64,000 nt of DNA from Branchiostoma belcheri (Eukaryota; Chordata; Leptocardii; Amphioxiformes; Branchiostomatidae): positions 465,732 to 529,731 of the forward strand of contig NW_017804498.1 of NCBI RefSeq assembly GCF_001625305.1. The letters run 5' to 3'. This document shows, piece after piece, positions 13,001-19,494 of this stretch. The notes beneath the pieces are model-generated. The model saw nothing but the letters and a program-made list of their open reading frames with translations. It had not been told where the DNA came from and ran no database searches. The position numbers and the translations under genes were made by a program. Positions within the stretch are counted from its first letter, which is position 1, and the number at the start of each line of letters is the position of its first letter.

Positions 13001-16000
13001 GAGTAAGTTGAAAGCATGTAGGTGACAGAATCACACGAGGTAAGAAGGCCAGACTCAAATGGCCATGGGGTGAGCTTGAAGGTATCAAAAGCCCTAAATA
13101 CTCCCATAAGTCTGAAATCTCTGATGTCTTGTTATACATGTAATTGATGAGTACGTATGGCTGACCAAGATGCAACTTTCTGATATTTCACAAACCACAC
13201 ATATACATGTAATCAAAACCTTTGCATTATACTGTATTCATATCATCTGAAGCTCTGTTACATAAAAACATCTTAACCTTCACAAACGCTGCCATCTCCG
13301 TTGACATCCTTGAATCCTGGTAGACAGTGGCAGCTGTATTGTGTGTCACTGATGGCCTTACAGAAGCCCTGACCAGGAGGGGCACAGGTGGCCTGATCAC
13401 AGGGGTCTGCTGGAGGCTGCCAGGAACCCGGAGGGTGGAGGGCTGGGGGAGGAAGAGGCAGGGATGTTCCAGTTGTAAATGATCTTGACATGGTTCAAAC
13501 ATGGTGACATGGTGATCCAGACTGGTCAGGGGGTAGGAAAAGCAGTCAGACTGCTTGCGATTTTACCACATTCTGCCTTAGGATGTACTAGTAACTACAT
13601 GTAGGAAATGTTGTACTGTTTATTTCACCGCCTGACCAGACTGCACCAGCTTTTTCCGCAGTGCAGACAGGTCCATGTTTTCCAGCAACCCACTTTCATC
13701 TTCTCTCTAGCTCTGCTACCTAAACCGTTAAATAACCCCGCAAGCAAACAAGAATTGGGAGCCAATTTTTAAAGAGCTACTTCAGTGTGCTAAAGGCTAA
13801 ATTTTTCTTCTAAAGAAAGGGATTGTGAGGACAACCTTCACAAACGCTGCCATCTCCGTTGACATCCTTGAATCCTGGTAGACAATGACAGCTGTATTGT
13901 GTGTCACTGATGGCCTTACAGAAGCCCTGACCAGGAGGGGCACAGGTGGCCTGATCACAGGGGTCAGGTGATGTTGCTGTAAGGAGGGAGGGGATCAGAG
14001 ACACTGAGCCACAGGTGCCAGATATTAGGGCAATCAAAACAATATTCACAAGTTGAAAATATTGAACCTGCTTAATTTCTAAGGAAAGTAAAGTTATAAA
14101 TGACATAGAAAGTATAATATTTCCAGTTTTTCCCATTTCAGACCTTCTCACAGTACATCCTGTTGATGGGGGTGAAAAATACACCTTACTGAAAACAAAT
14201 ATTTACTTGATTCATTGACGGGGGTTAAACTATTGTATCTTTTAGTAATATTTCCTGTCTGCACAGCTTATATCCTCAACACTTACTCGTACATTTGTAG
14301 AGGTGCCAAATATAGAGGCACATTCAAGCAAAACATTGGCAGCTTTTACCTTCGAAGCAGCTGGAAACAAGAGCATTGCTTCACAATGGGACTGTCAATC
14401 ATATTTTGAATAATCTCTGATCGCCGCCAACATGATACAGGAAGTCAGCTTGCATTGTTTGAATGCTGATATTTAAGATCTGTGAGGTCAACAGCAAACA
14501 CTGAAGGTTCGCCTGCGATATTAACAAGTCAAAAATGTTCTCGTGTTTCATCCAGATTAAATTGTTTGGATTGTATGGAATGAATGAGAATGAAAATAAC
14601 AAAACAATGTAGTACATTACAATGTAGTTAACTTCAACCTGACCTTGTGATGCTCGCCTTGTTCGCTTCACGACGGACGTGTCATCGTTTCTGTTCACAG
14701 CTATTCCACGGCATACTAGAAGTACAAAATTAATACACAAAGTGTTGGAGGTATGTACTTTACGTTGTAACAGTACCAGATTCCTAGTATTATGTCGATT
14801 CTAAAGCAAATATACAAAAGTAACGCTCTCCGCATTGGTGTCCCAATTCCAGCAATCAGCGGGCGAAATTGCGTCAGAACTGGAATTATCGTGCTGAAAA
14901 AAGTTCAGTGCTGAAAAAAGTTCAGCACTGGAAATCCAGTTGAATGGCTCTGTTCCAGAGCTGAAGCTCCCTCAGCACAGGAATTCCAGTGCTAAATGTC
15001 GTCTCAACACTCGGTCTCCAGAATTCCTTTCCGCACTGGTGTTCCAGAGCTGAACTCCTCTCAGCACTCGGTCTCCAGAGCTGAAAGCGCGGCAGAGCCA
15101 GTTCAAATGTCGCTACTGGAACCGAGTGCTCAAAACGGTTTGTTTCTGAGCTTTGTTCATCGCCAAGCCCATATCTCTGCATCAGGCGCGGTCAAATACG
15201 TCGCCAGATCGTCGTGCGATCGCTAACTGGAGATATTGTGCATGTGTCCTGCAAAAGTTTGTCCTGCTAACATCCATAGATAATGTTTGAAAATATATGA
15301 TTGATTAGAATTTATGAATTTGGCTGAAACTATGAAATCGTGGCAAACCATCGATGCCTAAACGGGGTAATTTGCTGTATTATGTATGTGCGAGAAAAGT
15401 ACGATGAAAGAACCACTTGCTACCATTTAAGGCAAACATCCGCTTACATTCCCTTTCCACGTGTTGCTAGAGGCTGCAACCGAGCTTAGCCGTTGACGAG
15501 CGACAGATCGCTCAACGAACTTAACTCAGAGAAAACGACTTTTGTCAAAACGTTTGTTTTGTGGACTTTTCCATCATACTCTTACGTTGTGCATAATATT
15601 ATATTTTATACAAGGTTTACACAAATCCAGTTTTGGTCGCTCAATGGTAGTTCAGCGATCGGCATCTAGTGGCAAGGGGGCGTTACGGCCTTCCCGTCAG
15701 TACGTCTATCTTGCTAACGAGACTAGGAAACTACGGACAAGTAACAAAGAACGGATGTCCTGTTCGTCTCGTAAGGATTTAGCCTCTACCAGGCTTCGGG
15801 AGGTGGCTGAAAAAAAGTAGAAATCGGCCAATTGCAAATAGAAAGATAACATGTCAGGGGAGTTGGTCCGAAAACTGTACTCTCTAGCGGACCAACTCCC
15901 CTGGCATGTTATCTCTCTATTTGGCCAATTTCTACTCTTTCCAGCCGCCTCCCGAAGCCTGGTAGAGGCTAGTACTGATTAGGTCTGCCCCCTGACAAGT

Positions 16001-16645
16001 GCCCTTGCCAGTATTCATATTTGTTCAATGACATTTATTTGAGAAAAAGACGGAATGTGTCATGGAGTTGGCTTTTCACCACATAAATTACACAACAAAA
16101 TGTTGATTAAAATATATCGTCTTGCTATATGGCCAACCAAGGTACCTAACGTGTTCTTGGGAGCATCCTGAAGAATTATCATGACGTATGAATGATCATG
16201 ATACAATCAACTCAACTCAACTCAACTCAACTTAACTCAACTCAACTCAACTTAGCATGTAACAGACATTCAACAAAATGCACCCGTTTTCACTTTTCGG
16301 TCGTAACAACGTCATATACTGATGATATAGGTTCAAAATCCATTCGCTAATAAAACAAATCTAAATAGAAATCGAGGTCATATTTGATGTCGTAGGATCT
16401 TCAAGCGTGTTGGGACAGTAATAAGATCTAACAACTGCCGATAAGTTGCGATGAGGCTCTACTATAGTTTTCCCCCGTAACTGCTAAATTTTGCAGGGAA
16501 CATGCACGACTATCCCAAGAATGTCCCCAATTTGCCTATACGATCGCACAACGCATATGATCAGGCCCTTACCTGTTAGTATGGTTGCAAGAAGGAATGC
16601 TTTGTGAGTGAACTGGTCCCTTCTGTTCAACTTCAAGTGCATCAT
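926..16645 (-). CDS. Secreted multidomain VWF/SCO-spondin-like protein, 5' part (26 coding exons)
   Basis: Exons on the minus strand in transcript order: 16645-16573, 14715-14644, 13976-13836, 13442-13278, 12801-12646, 12225-12024, 11576-11212, 10429-10136, 9886-9854, 9544-9285, 8880-8758, 8435-8290, 7942-7810, 7277-7142, 6659-6451, 5915-5735, 5287-5136, 4764-4631, 4453-4369, 4238-4112, 3516-3389, 3170-3043, 2740-2649, 2092-1858, 1551-1505, 1085-926. All borders are AG/GT and every phase joins, giving about 1,325 residues with no stop. Domain order is signal peptide, basic site, 3 EGF, VWA, WSC-like module, VWD1-C8-TIL-E, VWD2-C8-TIL-E, start of VWD3. The last exon ends in phase 2, so the gene continues past the left edge. 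VWD-C8-TIL-E units are typical of VWF, gel-forming mucins, otogelin and SCO-spondin, which are extracellular disulphide-linked proteins. With EGF and VWA modules in front it matches none of these exactly, so I assign no symbol. Existence of the gene is near certain; individual borders are predictions. Confidence 0.92.
1505..2092 (-). CDS. Exons 24-25: TIL domain 2 and E segment
   Basis: Exon 24 (2092-1858) encodes [36 protein letters not shown] and [14 protein letters not shown], a TIL domain followed by the first half of an E segment. Exon 25 (1551-1505, 47 nt) completes it with [17 protein letters not shown]. The split codon at the junction reads TG+T, a Cys, which restores the C-x-C pair. 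The order TIL, E, VWD is the one seen around D'-D3 of VWF. Confidence 0.88.
2649..3516 (-). CDS. Exons 21-23: C8 domain 2
   Basis: Exons 3516-3389, 3170-3043 and 2740-2649 encode about residues 1062-1178. Recognisable parts are [16 protein letters not shown] at the VWD/C8 border, [52 protein letters not shown] and NWRQPNFC. Cys spacing and the ACAAHGI-x-x-x-WR ending are those of C8. Phases run 1-0, 0-2, 2-1. Confidence 0.87.
3546..3919. mobile_element. 374-bp MITE with TTA target duplication (PIF/Harbinger-like)
   Basis: The ends are inverted repeats of about 30 bp starting GGCCACACCAATTTAATTTG and are flanked on both sides by TTA (3543-3545 and 3920-3922). TTA target duplications and short length fit non-autonomous PIF/Harbinger elements. 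No transposase frame is present. It lies in the intron between exons 20 and 21 of the VWF-like gene. The superfamily is inferred from the target site only. Confidence 0.75.
4112..5287 (-). CDS. Exons 17-20: VWD domain 2 with intact CGLC
   Basis: Four exons (5287-5136, 4764-4631, 4453-4369, 4238-4112) cover about residues 897-1062. The opening is [20 protein letters not shown] and [10 protein letters not shown], with GQSHY in place of GDPHY, as I recall also for the D3 assembly of human VWF. The domain continues through [16 protein letters not shown] and ends [20 protein letters not shown]. The CGLC motif and the acidic stretch after it are intact. In VWF and mucins CGLC motifs are tied to disulphide-linked multimer assembly, so this domain is the better candidate here for oligomer formation (inference). 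Confidence 0.9.
5388..5623. mobile_element. Short inverted-repeat element with GCCCTGTTCAGA ends
   Basis: GCCCTGTTCAGA near 5388 is mirrored by TCTGAACAGGGC ending at 5622, about 235 bp apart, inside the intron between exons 16 and 17. No clear target duplication or coding frame. Probably a non-autonomous DNA element. Confidence 0.45.
5735..6659 (-). CDS. Exons 15-16: TIL domain 1 and following Cys-rich E-type segment
   Basis: Exon 15 (6659-6451) encodes a trypsin-inhibitor-like Cys-rich domain: [20 protein letters not shown], then [16 protein letters not shown] and DCGCLL. Exon 16 (5915-5735) encodes a further Cys-rich stretch ([24 protein letters not shown]) that takes the place of the E/VWC-like part before the next VWD. 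Exon 16 begins at ATAGGAGACAGG after CTAAG; the phase-0 join to exon 15 leaves no stop. These modules complete the first VWD-C8-TIL-E assembly. Confidence 0.82.
5974..6123. repeat. Dispersed repeat with CCCAAGAAGACCACTCAGGG
   Basis: Shares CCCAAGAAGACCACTCAGGG, TGGTCTATG-GACAGG and TTGTACAGGTTT in the same order as 22333-22525. Intronic in the VWF-like gene; class unknown. Confidence 0.55.
7142..7942 (-). CDS. Exons 13-14: C8 domain 1
   Basis: Exons 7942-7810 and 7277-7142 (about residues 677-766) carry evenly spaced Cys residues: [55 protein letters not shown]. This is the pattern of the C8 domain that follows VWD in VWF, zonadhesin, mucins and SCO-spondin. The closing [11 protein letters not shown] resembles the usual A-x-x-G-x-x-x-x-WR ending. 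The intron between them runs from 7278 to 7809. Confidence 0.85.
8290..9544 (-). CDS. Exons 10-12: VWD domain 1
   Basis: Exons 9544-9285, 8880-8758 and 8435-8290 encode about residues 501-676. The start [20 protein letters not shown] is a classical VWD opening with the GDPHY motif. The later [15 protein letters not shown] replaces the usual GLCGNFNGD stretch. The first Cys of the CGLC motif is therefore absent (V-G-M-C), unlike VWD2. The remaining strands ([30 protein letters not shown]) fit the family. VWD domains bind calcium and build the assemblies of VWF and mucins; loss of the vicinal-type CGLC suggests this one does not take part in disulphide exchange. Confidence 0.9.
9854..9886 (-). 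CDS. Exon 9: 33-nt linker microexon
   Basis: A 33-nt phase 1-1 exon between TTTTCAG and GTGAGC encodes [11 protein letters not shown] plus the first base of the next codon. It would form a Thr/Pro linker between the WSC-like module and VWD1. Because it is in symmetrical phase it could be skipped without breaking the frame. Skipping would also keep exon 8 joined in frame to exon 10, so it is a candidate cassette exon. Confidence 0.6.
10136..10429 (-). CDS. Exon 8: WSC-like Cys-containing module
   Basis: A single 294-nt phase 1-1 exon encodes about 98 residues (roughly 392-489). It begins [15 protein letters not shown], contains [20 protein letters not shown] and CFSS, and ends [20 protein letters not shown]. 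The four Cys positions, the GCW start, the middle helix with a Cys and the later G-QCF pattern recall WSC carbohydrate-binding-like domains, but the resemblance is partial and I would not assign the family firmly. Modules of this appearance seem common in amphioxus predicted proteins; that is recollection, not a search. It lies between the VWA and the first VWD. Confidence 0.7.
10692..10944. mobile_element. 253-bp MITE with AGCACGTCGGCAGAACGTAC ends
   Basis: Terminal inverted repeats of about 38 bp with few mismatches (10692-10729 and 10907-10944). AGTCCCA occurs on both sides (10682-10688 and 10945-10951), possibly a target duplication. No coding frame. It sits in the intron between exons 7 and 8 of the VWF-like gene. 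A reverse-oriented relative is at 34186-34417. Confidence 0.75.
11212..12225 (-). CDS. Exons 6-7: von Willebrand factor type A domain
   Basis: Two exons (12225-12024 and 11576-11212) encode about residues 203-391. The first strand reads [14 protein letters not shown], giving the DxSxS part of the metal-ion-dependent adhesion site. The exon-7 segment [10 protein letters not shown] supplies the conserved Thr and [13 protein letters not shown] the conserved Asp, so all MIDAS residues look intact. The domain ends ELQETVCEG. It resembles VWA domains of matrilins and type VI collagen and would be predicted to bind ligand through Mg2+, for example collagen or another matrix protein. The ligand is not deducible. 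The intron inside the domain is in phase 2. Confidence 0.92.
11640..11810. mobile_element. TGGTCACA-family element, old copy
   Basis: Shares TATGATTTTGATGTCGATGA, CAGGCTGTGACAGA and ACATGCATGACTACTATCC with better copies at 43.8, 50.0 and 54.2 kb. It lies between the two VWA exons. Ends are decayed. Confidence 0.55.
12646..13976 (-). CDS. Exons 3-5: three EGF-like domains
   Basis: Three phase 1-1 exons (13976-13836, 13442-13278, 12801-12646) each encode one EGF-like domain, at about residues 49-95, 96-150 and 151-202. Each starts DPCD(Q/R)A(T/D)CAP, continues with a CxC pair (CHCLPG or CECLPG) and ends with a DG-C motif. Domains 1 and 2 have identical cores, while the third is diverged. Exons 4 and 5 share a Pro-rich lead-in beginning ALHPPG that exon 3 lacks. 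One-exon, phase 1-1 EGF modules are typical products of exon shuffling. In extracellular proteins they act as spacers or binding surfaces, often with calcium; the canonical calcium-binding D/N-x-D/N-E start is not obvious here. Confidence 0.88.
14644..14715 (-). CDS. Exon 2: propeptide-like segment with basic cleavage site
   Basis: This 72-nt, phase 1-1 exon is bounded by TTCTAG and GTCAGG. It encodes about 24 residues ending KRTRRASQ. The cluster KRTRR matches the general R-X-(K/R)-R pattern of furin-type proprotein convertases, so a short propeptide between the signal peptide and the first EGF domain is plausible. This is inferred from the motif alone. Confidence 0.65.
14820..15110. repeat. 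Imperfect repeats of a TTCCAGAGCTGAA / CAGCACTSG motif
   Basis: Variants of TTCCAGAGCTGAA, CAGCACTCGGTCTCCAGA and GGAATTCCAGTGCT recur several times, and AAAAAAGTTCAG occurs twice in tandem. The spacing is irregular, so this is a degenerate array and not a clean satellite. It lies in the first intron of the VWF-like gene. Confidence 0.6.
15780..15971. mobile_element. Palindromic MITE, TAGCCTCTACCAGGC family, copy 1
   Basis: Two arms of about 85 bp, TAGCCTCTACCAGGCTTCGG inward on the left and the reverse complement on the right, surround a loop of about 20 bp. The flanking 9-mers GTAAGGATT and GTACTGATT match at 7 of 9 positions, consistent with an aged 9-bp target duplication. No coding frame. 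It lies in intron 1 of the VWF-like gene. Confidence 0.82.
16207..16255. repeat. AACTC pentanucleotide microsatellite
   Basis: About nine AACTC/AACTT units in tandem. Confidence 0.85.
16377..16571. mobile_element. TGGTCACA-family element in intron 1 of the VWF-like gene
   Basis: Contains the family's inner blocks: TTTGATGTCGTAGGATCTTC, CATGCACGACTATCCCAAGA and a GATCAGGCCCT right end. Its right end nearly touches exon 1 (16573), so the first donor lies within 2-3 bp of the element. Confidence 0.6.
16573..16645 (-). CDS. Exon 1: signal peptide of the VWF-like protein
   Basis: The exon starts with two Met codons in a row and encodes about 24 residues: a basic stretch (KLNRRDQ), then a hydrophobic run (AFLLATIL) that fits a secretory signal peptide. 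It ends in phase 1 at a CAG/GTAAG donor. The first ATG is taken as the start because a TATA-like box lies about 110 bp upstream and the protein becomes secretory straight away. The join to exon 2 is inferred from phase and from the lack of any better candidate. Confidence 0.7.
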
Positions 16646-16751
16646 GTCAGCTTCAGTCCAAACGTCTTCTGGACTCCAGAACTACGCCCCGGCACGCTTC
16701 AACACAAGCTGCACACGGGTAGCTACTGACGACTACCTGTTCTCTGCCTGC

Positions 16752-16771
16752 CTATATAATTGTATGCAAAT
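16752..16771 (-). promoter_or_regulatory. TATA-like box and octamer upstream of the VWF-like gene
   Basis: On the minus strand the sequence reads ATTTGCAT (16771-16764), then ATTATATAGG (16760-16751), and the first ATG is at 16645. The spacing would place a start site near 16725 and give an 80-nt 5' leader. ATGCAAAT is the POU/Oct octamer. Assignment rests on motif and position only. Confidence 0.5.
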
Positions 16772-19494
16772 CTGAAAGTTGGCAGTACACCAGCTAGATG
16801 GCGGGGGCGTTATTTGGCTGATAACAGAAGTTTACAAATAAAACTAAATGTCAACTGTCATTTAAACATGACTTTGACGATAGCTACAAGATCGCAGAGC
16901 GATTTCTTGGTACACGTGGAAACACTGGAAAGTCATATCCTTTGTGAGTGGAAGTTGTGCGTGTGTGATATTTGTGATAAAGAATTGACGTCCTCAGTGT
17001 TTGGAGATTGCCGAGCCTGTCCGGAAGGTCCTGCCGCCGGGACGTCTGCAGTACCACCCACAGTGTGCGCATGATCAACACGGTACGGACGGATGCAGAG
17101 AGCTGCCTCTCTCAGCAAAGTTTAGGACTGCTACGAACGTTTTGTTATAGATTTCTTGGACGTTTCGTCGGACTTGCTATTTTGACGGCCTTTTCTTTCG
17201 ATATCCTGGCCTAACTGAAAGAGCGAGAACCCATTAAAATGGAAAGCCCGACAAAACACCTAAAAAAGCTACATTTTGAAAAAGTCGGAAAACACGCCTA
17301 ACCTATACTTTTGAGTAGAAAGAGTCAATTTGGAATAATGCACTCTCAGTCTTTGAAAAAAATGATTTTCTGACACTAATGTAAAGTTTGATTCATAGTT
17401 GTGTGTGCAATTGTGATTTTTTAAAGTATGTGTTAATGTCTTCCTGCATTCACGCCTGAGCCCGCAAACGCTAATATTACGAAATCAAGCCGCATCAGCT
17501 GAATGACGTCATGATAACAAACTGTGCGTAAAGTTGATACAGACCAACGACAAGCATCCTTCACAACGCGCAAATATTGGGGAAACTACCAAAAACAATC
17601 CTAGCATTTTTCTCCCACATAGTTTAATGTATCGTTACTACAAAAATAGAATTGTCAAGTAAGTCCAATCTGTCTAAAAAGTTTTTTTTCGTGAATTTAT
17701 CAACGAATAGGCTTACAGCTCTTGACAGAGGATGTACTTGGAGGACCTTAGAGACCGTCGCGCATATTAAATCCTTGAGGATTTTGTATCTTCTACTTGT
17801 TACTTGTCCGTTAGCGCTTTTAGAACTCCTGGCAGAAATTTACAGTTGACCTTCAAAGAAAAGTAGGTCAACATCGTGGCGCTAATGACATGAAATATTA
17901 CTAGCACCCCTTATCTCATCTACTCAGACGGCTGATCCAGCTTCCGCAAAGGAAGGCTTTCCGTGCCTGACAAGTCTTACCATTTCCACATCAAGTAGCG
18001 CTTTCCTTCCAAGTGTTTATGCGGTGGTGCTCGAATCTGAGTCACCTTGCGTGAGCCCCATGTTTTTCTTTCAAATCGTGTATCCGTTAGAGTATCTTAC
18101 TTCGTCTTGGACCACGTGGGCCTGGGAACATATTTAAAAAAGTTACGTTGTAAAAAGTTAAGTTTCAAACTAAAGGCATCGTTGGGATAGTTGTGCATGC
18201 CGTGTCCTGCTAGATCCATTGGCCTTGTTAATTAGGAAAACACTGCCTTCGATCCTTGTTGGTGGTTGCTTCGGTCACAGTCGGCACGAAATTCAAATTC
18301 TACGGCATCAAAATCGTACGACGAATGTGACCGCACCATTACATGACACTGGACTCCTCCATAGGTCATTTCTGATGAATATTGTCAGTTGACTGCTATT
18401 TAGTTAAAACCCGATGACAGTCGTTTGAATGTGCCACCATGTGAATGTGGCACGTTATACCTCTCAACTACTCTCGCCCCTATACCGTTCCTCGATAATA
18501 CTGTATAACCAAAAGGGCGCGTCCAAAGGTTCCTCCATTGTTTGGAGTAACACAAAGAATGGCATCACTGCATTCAGGAAGAGAAAATTGACAATTGTCG
18601 TTTTTCTTGTACTGTTGTAGTCTTATTTCAAGGTGACATGTAGTGTAATATACCAATCTTTAATATGTTTTCTTTTGCATGTGATAGAAATCAATAAGGT
18701 GTTTAGATTGCTAGCTAATTGCTTACAAAATTCAGGGTAAATTTTTGTCCCATCCCACTGATACAAGCTAAAACGCATTTCTTATTTAATTCTATCTTAC
18801 AAGTATGGTTATCAACACTCAATGTAAAAGCATGATAGACTGAATACAAACTAGAGGTCAAAGATCCCATACCATCCATTGGAAAGGGGGGACTTGGTAT
18901 AAGAATTCAAGATAAAGCTGACAAATTGCAAGAAATTTACAACTCCAATACGATACCAAAAATCTTCGGTCTGATACCAAATACTTCGAATACCTTCAAA
19001 CTCTAGCTAACATTATGGTGCAATCCTCCACATTGACTTATATACATACATTGATTTATCAACATCAACAAGTATTAAATACCGCTGAGAAGACAGACGG
19101 TTTTGTAAAACATCAAACCTACAACCATCAAGAAACTATTGCATAGACATACAAATGTAGATACCCTTGACTGATTTATAGGTATTTCCATAGAAAATTT
19201 CTGCCCTGGGAAAGAGGGAGAACAGCAATGTATCTGTCCAATCCATTGACTTGAGGGAAATGAGAGAACATACATGTACAATGTACTACATTTATGTGTG
19301 AAATGCAAGGCACTATAGCCTGACTACACACTTGTAGCAGGCCCTTCCACTGGTCAGGCTTCTTCAGGAGTTTGCCTAGCAGTGACGCTAGAGGCACTAC
19401 AGATCTAGAAGGGTGCTTTAAAATGTTTTGTATTTTTGGAAGGATCTCTATTTTCAAACAGAGAAAGGAATCAATATAGAGGAAGTGGTGTAGA
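16772..19494. other. Intergenic stretch with no recognised gene
   Basis: This lies between the 5' end of the VWF-like gene and the stop codon of the vinculin-like gene, and must include the 3' UTR of the latter. Open frames here are short and lack recognisable domains. The only element I recognise is a partial TGGTCACA-family repeat near 18301-18337. No unambiguous AATAAA was found close after the stop on the minus strand. Confidence 0.5.

Noticed and set aside
15542-15820. 92-codon plus-strand frame with a hydrophobic start
   Set aside because: Ends inside the palindromic MITE; no homology or splice support.
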